Shown in pieces: positions 9,778 to 18,430 of a stretch of DNA of 64,000 bases (the stretch's first letter is position 1; each line of letters begins with the position of its first letter). The notes under the pieces are model-generated. The model did no database searches. It saw only the letters and a list, made by a program, of their open reading frames with translations, and had not been told where the DNA came from. The stretch lies in contig CAWDVH010000005.1 of NCBI GenBank assembly GCA_963805705.1, positions 1,688,631 through 1,752,630 on the forward strand, in the 5' to 3' direction. The position numbers and the translations under genes were made by a program. Origin of the DNA: CAWDVH01 sp963805705. Lineage in GTDB: Bacteria; Actinomycetota; Actinomycetes; Streptosporangiales; Streptosporangiaceae.

Positions 9778-10704
9778 TCACCCGGCCCCCCGGCGCGTGA
9801 CCACGTTCGTGCCGGCCTTCCCCGCGACGATCCCGGCGATGTCAGCGAGCGAGCCGATCGCCGCCCGGCCACCCGTCTTCGCGGTGAAACGGGCGGCCGC
9901 CTCGACCTTGGGGCCCATGGACCCGGCTGCGAACTGATGGCTGGCCAGCTCCTCCGGCGTCACCTGGCTCAGCAGCCGCTGGTCCGGCGTCCCCCAGCTG
10001 AGGTAGACCCCGTCCACGTCGGTGGCCATGAGGTACAGGTCCGCGCTCACCTCCTCGGCGAGCAGCTCGCCGGCGAGGTCCTTGTCGATGACCGCCTCGA
10101 CGCCCGTCAGCTCGCCGGATCCTGAAGCCGGGTACATGGTCGGGATGCCCCCGCCGCCCGCGCAGATGACCACGGCTCCCCGCTCCAGCAGCCAGGTGAT
10201 CGGCTGGATCTCCAGAATGCGCCGGGGCTCGGGAGACGGCACCACCCGCCGCCAGGAGTCACCGTCCGGCCGGAACTGCCACCCCTCCTGCGCGGCCAGC
10301 CGGTCGGCGGCCGCCCTGGGATAGACGGGCCCGACGAACTTCGTCGGGCTGGCGAACGCCGGGTCGTCCGGGTCTACCACGATCATGGTGAGCAAGGTCG
10401 CCACCTGGGTCTGCGGCGGCAGCAGGCTCCGCAATTCCTGCTGGATCAGGTAGCCGATCATGCCCTGGGTGCCCGCGTCCAGCACGTCCATCGGGTAGGG
10501 CTCGGCGCTGGTGTACGCCTGCGCCTGCAGGGCCAGCAGGCCCACCTGCGGCCCGTTGCCGTGGACGACCACGATGCTGTGCTCGGCGGCCAGCGGCGCG
10601 ATCGCCTCGGCGGCGATCTTGACGTTGCGCCGCTGGACCTCGGTGGTCATCGGGTCGCTGCGCCGCAGCAACGCGTTGCCGCCTAGCGCGATCACGATCC
10701 GCAT
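9778..10704 (-). CDS. arcC: Carbamate kinase
   Basis: A 308-residue cytoplasmic enzyme of the amino-acid kinase fold that transfers the phosphate of carbamoyl phosphate to ADP, yielding ATP, CO2 and ammonia: the energy-producing last step of the arginine deiminase pathway. Motifs: GGNALL from residue 8, HGNGPQVG 48-55, AGGGGIP 182-188, then VIDKDLAGELLA and TDVDGVYLSWG, and GSMGPKVEAA toward the C-terminus. AGGAGG lies 7 bases before the ATG. It follows a permease gene by 49 bases and is separated from arcA/arcB by their own promoter, so the pathway is split over two transcription units carrying the same operator. Confidence 0.95.
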   Translation of the reverse strand: MRIVIALGGNALLRRSDPMTTEVQRRNVKIAAEAIAPLAAEHSIVVVHGNGPQVGLLALQAQAYTSAEPYPMDVLDAGTQGMIGYLIQQELRSLLPPQTQVATLLTMIVVDPDDPAFASPTKFVGPVYPRAAADRLAAQEGWQFRPDGDSWRRVVPSPEPRRILEIQPITWLLERGAVVICAGGGGIPTMYPASGSGELTGVEAVIDKDLAGELLAEEVSADLYLMATDVDGVYLSWGTPDQRLLSQVTPEELASHQFAAGSMGPKVEAAARFTAKTGGRAAIGSLADIAGIVAGKAGTNVVTRRGAG

Positions 10705-10753
10705 GCTCAGCCTCCTGACATGGTGCCTGGCCTCAAGGGGTGACGGCTGGCGG

Positions 10754-12172
10754 TTACCGGTAGGGCGGCACGGGCTCCGGCTGGCTCATATGGCGGCGCT
10801 GGGCCAGGTAGACGGGAATCCCGAGCAGCAGCGCGCCCGCGGCCAGGATGAACGGCGCCCAGTAGACCCAGAAGCTCTGACCGGTGTTGCGCGAGTACCA
10901 GATGAACAGGATCGAGAACACCAGCGACAGCCCGGCGATGATCATGTCCCGGGCCAAGCGCGGGGTCTGCAGCGTGCGGTGGTCGACCCAGCGCCACTTC
11001 AGCTGCGCGAGCGCCGAGAAGCCGTACGGGATGGCGGCGGTGATGCCGGTCATCAGCACCAGGGTGGTGAAGACCGTCGCCCCGTTCGAGCCCAGATAGT
11101 TGATGATCATCGCGGCCGAGGCCAGCACGGTGGAGGCGATGATGCCGTAGGCGGGCACGCCGTTCTTGGAGATGCGCTTGAACCGCTCCGGGAACAGGCC
11201 GTCGCTCGCGGCGGCCAGGGGCATCTCGGCGCAGATCATGGTCCAGCCGTTGAGGGCACCGAAGCCGGAGATGATGACCGCGATGGCCATCACGTTGCCG
11301 GCCCAGGTGCCGCCGAAGATCGCGTTGGCCGCGTCGGAGAACGGAGCGGTCGCCGTGGCGAGCTTGGAGGTGGGCACGATGCCGAACACGGCGATGAGCG
11401 AGAGCATGTAGACCACCGCGGTCGCGATCGTGCCCAAGATGGTGGCACGGGGAATGTTGCGGTCGGGGTTGCGCACTTTCGCGGCCGCCACCGCGGCGGT
11501 CTCCACGCCCAGGTAGCTGAACAGGGCGATGGCCATCCCGCCGCCGATCGCGTTGACCGCGCTCTCCTGGCTGACGTTCCAGGGCGTGAAGTTGGCGCGG
11601 CTGATGAAGAACAGGCCGACGGTCGACATGAACGCCAGCGCCGCGAACTTCACGATGGTGGTCACCACCTGGACTGACCCCATGTTCTTGACCCCGGACA
11701 GGTTGATCGCCGCCGGGATCCACAGCCCTACCAGCACCAGCAGCACCGACAACAGCTTGTTGTGGCCGGTGTTGATGAAGTGCTCGACGTACAGGACCCA
11801 GCCGACGGCGATCGCCGCATTGCCCGCCCACGCGGTGATCCAGTAAGACCACGCGTTCGCGAACCCGAGCCGGTTGCCGAACGCTACCCGCGCGTAGGCG
11901 TACGGGCCGCCGTCGGCCGGCAGCCGCCGCGACAGCGAGGCGAACAGCAACGCGAGCGCGAGCGCGCCTACGGTCGTCAGTGCCATCGACACCAGCGTGA
12001 TGGGGCCGTAGAACGCCAGCGAGGTCGGCAAGTTGAAGATGCCGACGCCGATGATGCTGCCCACGATCAGCGCCATCGCCGCGGTCAGGCCGAACTGATG
12101 CGGCTTTTCCGCTATTGCCGGCTTACCGGCAGTTCCCGGCGCACCGCCGGAGACGTCAACCTGATCCGCCAT
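10754..12172 (-). CDS. APC-superfamily amino-acid permease, arcC operon
   Basis: A 472-residue, roughly 12-helix permease. After a cytoplasmic tail it has the signature LTAAMALIVGSIIGVGIFNL, then ALFSYLGVETAAVAAAKVRN in helix 6, typical of basic amino-acid and arginine/ornithine or arginine/agmatine exchangers. With arcC immediately downstream (49 bases), an arginine/ornithine exchange role (ArcD-like) is the best guess. The open frame reaches 12361, but the ATG at 12172 has AGGGAG six bases upstream and lies inside a plausible 64-base leader from promoter B; the upstream part of the frame overlaps the operator. Confidence 0.88.
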   Translation of the reverse strand: MADQVDVSGGAPGTAGKPAIAEKPHQFGLTAAMALIVGSIIGVGIFNLPTSLAFYGPITLVSMALTTVGALALALLFASLSRRLPADGGPYAYARVAFGNRLGFANAWSYWITAWAGNAAIAVGWVLYVEHFINTGHNKLLSVLLVLVGLWIPAAINLSGVKNMGSVQVVTTIVKFAALAFMSTVGLFFISRANFTPWNVSQESAVNAIGGGMAIALFSYLGVETAAVAAAKVRNPDRNIPRATILGTIATAVVYMLSLIAVFGIVPTSKLATATAPFSDAANAIFGGTWAGNVMAIAVIISGFGALNGWTMICAEMPLAAASDGLFPERFKRISKNGVPAYGIIASTVLASAAMIINYLGSNGATVFTTLVLMTGITAAIPYGFSALAQLKWRWVDHRTLQTPRLARDMIIAGLSLVFSILFIWYSRNTGQSFWVYWAPFILAAGALLLGIPVYLAQRRHMSQPEPVPPYR

Positions 12173-12242
12173 CTGGCTCTCCCTAGCACGGCGACGACAC
12201 AAGCAACCGCCTGATCCCGCTCCAGCACGAGACCGCACCAGG

Positions 12243-12288
12243 ATTCTGATTAATCGCGCCCAGCCCGGCGTCACCCATCCGAGGGTGA
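12243..12288 (-). promoter_or_regulatory. Promoter B: palindrome plus -10 element for the permease-arcC operon
   Basis: On the minus strand TCACCCTCGGATGGGTGA (12288-12271) is followed after 22 bases by CAGAAT (12248-12243). It shares 16 of 18 palindrome positions and the exact spacing with promoter A. A start near 12236 would leave a 64-base leader before the permease ATG at 12172. Nothing else stands out between 12289 and the end of the regulator gene at 12443. Confidence 0.75.
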
Positions 12289-12442
12289 TTATCTGCCATT
12301 TCCCAGCGCCGCCGCGGCACGGCTCGGCTCCGATGAACGGGAAGTGAACAATGCACGTCAAAACGGCAGCGCCGACTCCCCCGTTATGCAGGCCGCGACC
12401 ACTATCCGCCCTTCACCGCGCCTGTTCTTGGGAATTTCCTGC

Positions 12443-15076
12443 TCAGAGCAATTGCAGGTCGACGGCCCGCTCGATGGCCTCCGATCGCGACGTCACCCCG
12501 AGCTTCCGGTAGATCGACCGCAGATGGGTCTTCACCGTGTTGCGCGAAACGTAGAGGGTTGCCGCCATCTGCAAGTAGGTGCTGGTCGGCAGTAGCTTCA
12601 GGATGCGCAACTGGGCGGCGGTCAAGGGCTCGGTGAGCACGGGACGGGACCGGGCGGCGGCCGACTGCGCGGCGCGCACGTCGAGGGCCGCGCCGATCAG
12701 CTGCTCGGTGAACGGGCCCGGCCGCGCATGCGCCGCATGCTCGACCAGGTAACCAGTGACCTGGGGTGCGGTCGTGACGACCGTGTTGAGGAAACCCCCT
12801 TGATCTGCTGCCTGTAGAGCGCGGCCCAGGATGCCATAGGCCATGGGGTCACCGCGCCCGATCGCGGCCGCGGCCAGCAGGATCTGGCGCACCAGCGATA
12901 GCCGCGGCGTCAGCTCAGCCAGCGAGGGCGACTGCAGGTGTTCCAGCGCGCTCTGGTGGTCGCCGGCCGCGAGCGCGATCCTGGCCAGCAGCAAGCCGCG
13001 GCGGGTGGCGGGGAGCCCGCTGGCCAGCTCTCCAGCGGAGCGCAGGTCGCCGAGCGACAGCCGCAGCAGTGCCTCAAGCTCATCGGCGCGCGCCAGCAGC
13101 ACGGGGCTGGCCTCGGGCACGACCAGGCGCGCGGCCTCCGCGGTCGCCAGCGCGTCACGGACCTGCCCGCGCGCCGCCCAGATCTCGGCCCGGTCGAGCA
13201 GCGTGAGGAACTCGAAGAGGGGCCGCCGCCGCTCGGTGATCGACAGCGCTCGCTCAGTGAGCTGCTCGGCGGTGTCGAGGTCTCGTTGTTCCAGCGCCAG
13301 GCCGGCCAGCGCGCGCAGGTGGTCCACGGCGAAGAAATGCTGGTCGAATCCGAGCCGCCTGGCGTCCGCCTCGGCGGACCTGGCGGCGTCGGCGGCGTCG
13401 GCGAGGTGACCGGACTGAAACGACGCCAGCGCCCGCGCACCCGGCACGAGCACCAGCCTGGCCGCCTCGCTGAGCGCGGGCATCGCCAGGGCCGCCGCCG
13501 CCTCCTGCGCAATGGCCTGACCATCGTCCAGGCAGTTATAGACACGCAGGAGGATCAGCGGGACGACGGTGGTCCACTCGTCCTGAATCAGCGTCTTCTT
13601 CTGGACGGCCCGCGCGCTGGCGGCCTCGGCGATGGCCTCGTCCAGCCGGCCGAAGATTCCGTGGCGGAATGACCGCATGGCCGCCAGCCGGGCGGCCAGC
13701 GCAGACTCGGACGGGATCGGCGGCTGGACGTGCTCCAGCAGGTCTAGGTACTCGCTGCCACGAGCAGTGTCACCCCAGATCAGCAGGTCGCTGGCCAGGG
13801 CCAGCAGCCGGTCGGGGGCATCCGCAAGCAACGAGGGAGGGATCTGGCTGAGGTCGGGGGCAGCCGGCAGGTCTGGCTCGTGCAGGAAGTCGGGCACGAC
13901 CCGCTCCTGGAGGAGGGCCAGCGCCCGGTCAACCTGCTCTGCCGCCAGAAAGTGGCGGGCCGCACGCCGGGTGTCACCCGCCAACTCGAACCATTCGCCC
14001 GCCCGCAGCTGGAGCGCACGCTCACGCTCGGTGTCCCTGGCCCGCAGCTCAGCCCGCAGCAACCGGCGGACCAGATGGTGATAGCGGAAGCTGGTTCTCT
14101 CGTCATCGAGTGCCACCAGGAACAGATTGCCCGCGTCGATGCGGCGCAGCAGCGCCGCCGCGTCCCGCCTCGCGGTGATAGCCGCGCACGCGTCCGCGGT
14201 CAGCTCGCCGAGGATGGAGGCGTCGAGCATGAACTGGAGGATCTCCGGTGGCTGCTGATCGAGGACTTCGGAGATGAAGTACTCCGCGATCGGGTAGCTG
14301 CGGACGTCCAGCGCGTGCGCTACCCGCACTGGGTCCCCGGTGCGGCGCAGCGACAGCGCCGCCATCTGCAGGGCCGCGGGCCACCCTTCGCTTCGCTGAT
14401 GAAGGACCGCAAGCTCTGGGCCGCCCACCTGGACGCCGAAGTTGGCCAGCAGGTCGCGGGTTTCGGCCAGGGAGAAATACAGGTCACGATCGCGCAGCTC
14501 GCACAGCTCACCCGACATCCGCAGCCGGTGCAGCCGCAGCGGAAGGTCGTCCCGGCCCGCCAGCAACAGCTGAGCGTTCCCGGCCGGCCAGCGCTCGACC
14601 AGATCGGTCATGTCCCTGGAGACCGCGGCCGCCGCGGTATGGAAGTCGTCGACGATGATCGCCGACCCGGCGGGCAGCTGCGTGGCGTCGTTCGCGATCG
14701 ACGCGGTGACGTCGGCCGACATGACGCTGTCCATCGCGAGCAGGTTGGCGGCGTCGGTACCGAACCCCGGCGCCATCGTCTGGGATGCCTCGATGAAGCC
14801 GGCCCAGAAACGGACCGGGTCGGCGTCGGCTCGGTCGCACGACAGCCATGACGTCACGCCAGGGGGCCGTGTGGCCGCCCAGCCCGACAGCAGCACGCTC
14901 TTGCCAGCGCCAGCCGAACCGACCACCACCGTCAGGCGTTTGCCTGCTCCCGCCGTCAGCTGGTCATGCAGCGCCGGTCTGGTGACCAGCGTGGTGGGCA
15001 GCATCGTCGGCCGGAACTTCGACAGCGCAAACCGTGCCCCGTGTGAGGCGCCGGGCTTAATGATGCCTTGAGTCAC
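12443..15076 (-). CDS. MalT-like LuxR-family ATP-dependent transcriptional regulator
   Basis: An 877-residue cytoplasmic regulator: N-terminal ATPase with Walker A GSAGAGKS (53-60) and Walker B-like VDDFH (142-146), a long TPR-like helical middle with many Ala/Leu-rich repeats, and a C-terminal LuxR helix-turn-helix over about the last 65 residues (LYVSRNTVKTHLRSIYRKLG). This is the MalT/AcoK/AlkS architecture, in which an inducer and ATP promote multimerisation and activation. The GTG at 15076 has AGGAGAG 6 bases upstream; an upstream in-frame ATG at 15103 has no ribosome site. The gene lies in the middle of five palindromes, one of them 143 bases upstream of its own start, and is the best local candidate for the regulator that binds them; this is inference. 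Confidence 0.92.
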   Translation of the reverse strand: MTQGIIKPGASHGARFALSKFRPTMLPTTLVTRPALHDQLTAGAGKRLTVVVGSAGAGKSVLLSGWAATRPPGVTSWLSCDRADADPVRFWAGFIEASQTMAPGFGTDAANLLAMDSVMSADVTASIANDATQLPAGSAIIVDDFHTAAAAVSRDMTDLVERWPAGNAQLLLAGRDDLPLRLHRLRMSGELCELRDRDLYFSLAETRDLLANFGVQVGGPELAVLHQRSEGWPAALQMAALSLRRTGDPVRVAHALDVRSYPIAEYFISEVLDQQPPEILQFMLDASILGELTADACAAITARRDAAALLRRIDAGNLFLVALDDERTSFRYHHLVRRLLRAELRARDTERERALQLRAGEWFELAGDTRRAARHFLAAEQVDRALALLQERVVPDFLHEPDLPAAPDLSQIPPSLLADAPDRLLALASDLLIWGDTARGSEYLDLLEHVQPPIPSESALAARLAAMRSFRHGIFGRLDEAIAEAASARAVQKKTLIQDEWTTVVPLILLRVYNCLDDGQAIAQEAAAALAMPALSEAARLVLVPGARALASFQSGHLADAADAARSAEADARRLGFDQHFFAVDHLRALAGLALEQRDLDTAEQLTERALSITERRRPLFEFLTLLDRAEIWAARGQVRDALATAEAARLVVPEASPVLLARADELEALLRLSLGDLRSAGELASGLPATRRGLLLARIALAAGDHQSALEHLQSPSLAELTPRLSLVRQILLAAAAIGRGDPMAYGILGRALQAADQGGFLNTVVTTAPQVTGYLVEHAAHARPGPFTEQLIGAALDVRAAQSAAARSRPVLTEPLTAAQLRILKLLPTSTYLQMAATLYVSRNTVKTHLRSIYRKLGVTSRSEAIERAVDLQLL

Positions 15077-15218
15077 GACATCTCTCCTGCAGGTCCGTCC
15101 CACGACGGTAGCCCCCGCGCGCAGCGCTTACCTCATTGGGAAGGTCCCTGTAACCGCATTGTAGGGCGGGACCCCGGCTGGCGAAGTCAAACAGTTCGTG
15201 AACGCTGACGAGCGCGGG

Positions 15219-15236
15219 TCACCCCTGGGGGGGTGA
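15219..15236. promoter_or_regulatory. Palindrome C between the regulator and a small divergent gene
   Basis: TCACCCCTGGGGGGGTGA has the same half-sites and six-base spacer as the other four palindromes. It lies between the divergent starts at 15076 (minus) and 15305 (plus). Downstream on the plus strand, 22 bases away, is CACTCT (15259-15264), a poor match to CAGAAT; on the minus strand the same distance gives AACTGT. The direction it serves is undecided; autoregulation of the regulator gene is possible. Confidence 0.65.
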
Positions 15237-15304
15237 TGACGCCGGGCCTGCCGGGAGGCACTCTGGCGGCACGGTGATTCGGCAGACTGCGGGGCGCGAT
15301 CCTG

Positions 15305-15523
15305 GTGAAACCACAGACGTATGAGATCACTTTCATCGGTCAGGCGGGCACCGCGCTGACGTCGGAGTTCGACGACTGCGAGGTCACCGTGGGCAACGGC
15401 ACCACGACTCTGCGCGCCGAATTGCCCGATAGAGGAGCCCTTTCCGGGCTCGTGCAGCGGATCACCGGCTTCGGGCTTGACGTGATCCACTTGCATCTCG
15501 TAGCGCCGCCCCCCGACCAGTGA
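15305..15523 (+). CDS. Small conserved-looking protein, 72 residues
   Basis: The predicted protein begins MKPQTYEITFIGQAGTAL from a GTG and ends VIHLHLVAPPPDQ. The pattern of alternating beta strands and one helix (strand YEITFIG, strand CEVTVGNGTTTLRAELP, helix GALSGLVQRITGFG, strand DVIHLHLVA) suggests a small ferredoxin-like or ACT-like fold. I recognise the type as one of many small actinobacterial proteins of unknown function; no catalytic motif is seen. The ribosome site is weak. It is divergent from the MalT-like regulator with palindrome C between them, so it may belong to the same regulon. Confidence 0.6.
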   Translation: MKPQTYEITFIGQAGTALTSEFDDCEVTVGNGTTTLRAELPDRGALSGLVQRITGFGLDVIHLHLVAPPPDQ

Positions 15524-15594
15524 CCGGTCTCGCCCAGATGAGGACGCTGGATCCGCGGCGCTCGCGATTCCTCGCGTCTGCCTAGGCTGATGCC

Positions 15595-15690
15595 GTGCTC
15601 GAGGACACATACCCAGTGCAGTGGACAGGCCGGCAACTCCACCTCCCCGCGGGCCGGCCGCAAGCGCCCAGTGAACAGCTCCGGGGCATC
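15595..15690 (+). pseudogene. Possible N-terminal remnant of a STAS-domain (anti-sigma antagonist-like) protein
   Basis: From the GTG at 15595 the frame reads LEDTYPVQWTGRQ, which resembles the conserved beginning of STAS-domain anti-sigma-factor antagonist-like proteins common in this kind of actinomycete. The similarity stops after about 14 residues and the frame then runs into the DedA gene in another phase. It is probably a truncated copy. The resemblance is from memory and short, so this is tentative. Confidence 0.3.
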
Positions 15691-15694
15691 TATC

Positions 15695-16324
15695 ATGCAC
15701 GCCATGGCAGCGGCCTCATCGGCGGGACAGTACGGCGGGTGGGCCTATGTAGCGGTCTTCGCGCTGATGGCGCTGTCGTTCGCCGGGATACCGGCGATCG
15801 GGGCGGCGGTCGTGGGCTATGCCTCTGTGGTGGCCAGCCAGGGCAAGCTCAACATCTTTCTGGTGCTGATCGTGGCCGTGCTAGGCGCCGAGGCCGGCGG
15901 CCTGGCTGGTTACGGCATCGGCGACCGGTGGGGCCGCAAGCTCCTGGACCGCCCCGGCCGTTGGCAGGAGCGGCTGCAGAAAGCCCTGGCCAGGGCAGAG
16001 GCGATCTACGCGAAGTGGGGACGGCTGGCCGTCTTCTTCACCTCAACCATGGTCTCGGGCGTCCTGAGAATGAAGTACTCCCAGTTTGTCGTGTGGAACT
16101 TTGTCGTCGGCGCGGTGTACGTGCTGTCGGTCGGGCCCGCCGCCTATGGCGCGGGCAAGGTCGAGGCCGGGGAGCAGGACGGAGCCAGCCTGAGCGCGCT
16201 AGTGGCCGGGCTGGCTATCGCCGCCGGGTGCGCCGTGCTCGGGGTGAGGTATTACCGCCGCCGCAGGGCCCGAAGATTGCTGGCGGGCGGCAGCCCGCAC
16301 GAGGTCAGCGGGGAATCACGATGA
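15695..16324 (+). CDS. DedA/SNARE-associated family membrane protein
   Basis: A 209-residue membrane protein with about four or five hydrophobic segments, a cytoplasmic amphipathic stretch and a basic C-terminus (YYRRRRARRLL). The core GLAGYGIGDRWGRKLLDRPG, then KWGRLAVFFTSTMVSGVLRM, matches the DedA pattern (G-x-x-x-GD-x-x-GR and the later F/G-R-motif). DedA proteins are linked to phospholipid flipping and membrane potential. The start is uncertain between ATG 15695 and 15704; the open frame extends to 15590 but overlaps the upstream remnant. Next gene starts 13 bases after its stop. Confidence 0.75.
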   Translation: MHAMAAASSAGQYGGWAYVAVFALMALSFAGIPAIGAAVVGYASVVASQGKLNIFLVLIVAVLGAEAGGLAGYGIGDRWGRKLLDRPGRWQERLQKALARAEAIYAKWGRLAVFFTSTMVSGVLRMKYSQFVVWNFVVGAVYVLSVGPAAYGAGKVEAGEQDGASLSALVAGLAIAAGCAVLGVRYYRRRRARRLLAGGSPHEVSGESR

Positions 16325-16337
16325 CCACGGCCGCGGC

Positions 16338-17819
16338 ATGAGCGAGCGGCGGTCCCGCGGCACCGGCGGCGATGAGGGATCGGGGCTGGCCGAGGGGGTT
16401 ATCGGGCCGGCGCGGGTGATCGCGTTTGGCGCGAGCAATGTGGCCCCGGCCGGTGCGGTCGTCGGCGGCCTGGTCATCGTCGTGTCGTACGCCGGGTTCG
16501 CGTCTCCGCTAGTCGTCCTCATCGCGTTCGCTGCGTCGCTATGCTGCGCCAGCAGCATCGCCGAGTTCGCCCGCCGACTGCCCTCGGCGGGCTCGCTCTA
16601 CACCTATAACAGTCGCGGGCTCGGCCAGACCGGGGGGTTTCTCACCGGCTGGATGATGGTTTTCGCCTACGCCCTGTACGTACCGGCCGGTATCGCACTG
16701 ACCAGCGCGTACGCGGCGCAGCTCGGGGCGGATGTGCTGCACGTGACCATCGCGGCCTGGGTGCTGTTCCTGGTCATCCTGGGGGCGGTCGCGCTGGTCG
16801 CCTACCTGGGCATCCGGACCTCGTCCTCGGCCGACCTGGTCCTCGTGGCCGGGGAGGTGGCCATCATCGCGGCGCTGGCCGTCACGATCCTGGTCAAGAT
16901 CGGGCCCGGGCATTACACGACCGCGGTCTTCTCCCCGGCGTCGTCGCCGAACAGCCAGCTCACCGACATCACCAATGCGATGATCTACGGCATCACCGCC
17001 TTCGCCGGCTACGAGGCGGCCGCCGCGCTCGGTGAGGAGGCCAGGAACACGCGCCGCTCGATCCCGGCCAGCATTATCGGCGTGGTCATCGTGACGGGGG
17101 TCTTCTATCTGCTGGTCATTCTCGCGGAAGCGTACGGTGTCGGCCCCAGGGGCGTCCCCGGCCTAGCCCGGCAGGCCAGCCCGCTGGGCTACCTGACCAG
17201 CCAGTACTGGTCGCCGTCGGCCATCTGGGTAATCGACCTGGTGGTCGTGCTCACCGGGCTCGGCTTCGTCATCGCGTCGTGCAACGCGGCCATCCGGGTC
17301 CTGTTCGCCATGGGTCGCGAACGAGCGCTGCCGGCCTCACTCGCGCGGCTGTCGGGCCGCCGTACCCCGGTCGTCGCGATCGGCTGCGTCACCGCGCTCG
17401 CGCTCACGCTCGGGCTGCCCCTGACCTACGCCTACGGCGGCGCGCGCACGTTCGGCTACCTCGCCGGGGCCGGCGGCCTCTCGGTGGTGCTGATCTACCT
17501 GGCCGTGAACGTTGCGACCATCCGCGCGTTCCGCACCGAGTTCCGCGACCAGTTCCGGCTCGGGCGGCATCTGCTGCTGCCGGCCACGGCTGCCGTGCTG
17601 CTGACCTTCCCGCTATGGGGGGTCCTCCACCCCCATGCTCACCGGCTGGCGGACCTGCTGCCCTTCACCGCGCTGGCCTGGCTCGGCGTCGGCGCCATCG
17701 CCGCCGGCATCTTGCGGGCCCGGCGGCCCGCAAGCTTCGAGACGCTGGGCCGGGTCTTCATGCCAGCCAGCGCACCTGACCTGGTGTCAAGCGTGGCGCC
17801 GTTCCCTGGCGACGGCTAG
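16338..17819 (+). CDS. APC-superfamily amino-acid permease
   Basis: A 493-residue transporter with about 12 helices. The helix-1 region reads VIAFGASNVAPAGAVVGGL, followed by SIAEFARRLPSAGSLYTYNS and, in helix 6, ITAFAGYEAAAALGEEARNT, as in the amino-acid/polyamine permeases related to YjeH/YfnA types. Substrate unknown. It is the third APC permease in this region and may be co-transcribed with the DedA gene 13 bases upstream. No strong ribosome site precedes the ATG. Confidence 0.85.
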   Translation: MSERRSRGTGGDEGSGLAEGVIGPARVIAFGASNVAPAGAVVGGLVIVVSYAGFASPLVVLIAFAASLCCASSIAEFARRLPSAGSLYTYNSRGLGQTGGFLTGWMMVFAYALYVPAGIALTSAYAAQLGADVLHVTIAAWVLFLVILGAVALVAYLGIRTSSSADLVLVAGEVAIIAALAVTILVKIGPGHYTTAVFSPASSPNSQLTDITNAMIYGITAFAGYEAAAALGEEARNTRRSIPASIIGVVIVTGVFYLLVILAEAYGVGPRGVPGLARQASPLGYLTSQYWSPSAIWVIDLVVVLTGLGFVIASCNAAIRVLFAMGRERALPASLARLSGRRTPVVAIGCVTALALTLGLPLTYAYGGARTFGYLAGAGGLSVVLIYLAVNVATIRAFRTEFRDQFRLGRHLLLPATAAVLLTFPLWGVLHPHAHRLADLLPFTALAWLGVGAIAAGILRARRPASFETLGRVFMPASAPDLVSSVAPFPGDG

Positions 17820-17834
17820 GGCCGCCTTACGGAA

Positions 17835-17881
17835 TCACCCGCGGTCGGGTGACGACGCCACCGGGACCGATCGACCAGGAT
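17835..17881 (+). promoter_or_regulatory. Promoter D: palindrome plus -10-like element upstream of DUF7144/PPK2 genes
   Basis: TCACCCGCGGTCGGGTGA (17835-17852) is followed after 23 bases by CAGGAT (17876-17881), itself followed by CTGG just as the CAGAAT of promoter E is. The spacing is one base longer than in promoters A, B and E and the hexamer differs in one base. It points rightwards toward the gene starting at 17955, giving a leader of about 67 bases. Confidence 0.65.
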
Positions 17882-17954
17882 CTGGCGCAAGCGGCCGAAA
17901 TCTGGGCCAGCGGCCGGGCGGCCGCGTGAAAGCCCAGCGAGCCTAGGAGGTCAG

Positions 17955-18380
17955 ATGACATCGGCAACAACCCAGCCATCCAGCGGCACACGAACGCGCC
18001 CCGCGGAAGGCCTGGGCCTGATCGTCTTCGCGCTCGTCCTGCTGCTGGTGCTCGGCTGCCTCAACCTGATCGACGGCATCGCCGCGGTCGCCAACTCGCA
18101 CGTGTTCATCGCCAACTCGCACTTCGTGTTCGGCGACTTGCGTACCTGGGGCTGGATCACCCTGATCCTCGGCGCCCTGCAGCTCCTTGCGGCGGCCGGG
18201 GTGGCGGCCGGCAATCAGCTGGCGCGCTGGTTCGCGGTGGCGGTGATCGGGCTCAACGCCATCGACCAGATGTTCTTCATCCCCGCCTACCCGTTCTGGT
18301 CCCTGACCATCATCGCGGTAGACGTCGTCGCGCTGTGGGGGCTATGTGCCTACGGCAGCCGCCAGAACGTGACCGCCTAG
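17955..18380 (+). CDS. DUF7144-family membrane protein
   Basis: A 141-residue protein with four hydrophobic helices: LIVFALVLLLVLGCLNLIDG, then after a short soluble loop (ANSHFVFGDLRTWGW) ITLILGALQLLAAAGV, LARWFAVAVIGLNAIDQMFF and LTIIAVDVVALWGLCAYG. This layout, including the D-L-x-x-W-G-W loop, is that of the DUF7144 family of actinobacterial membrane proteins with no known function. GGAGG lies six bases before the ATG. It is the first gene after promoter D, followed by an unknown gene and PPK2. Confidence 0.85.
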   Translation: MTSATTQPSSGTRTRPAEGLGLIVFALVLLLVLGCLNLIDGIAAVANSHVFIANSHFVFGDLRTWGWITLILGALQLLAAAGVAAGNQLARWFAVAVIGLNAIDQMFFIPAYPFWSLTIIAVDVVALWGLCAYGSRQNVTA

Positions 18381-18430
18381 TCCACACGGCCGCACAGCCG
18401 GGGAGCCTGGCCATCGACGGAGTCCGCAGC

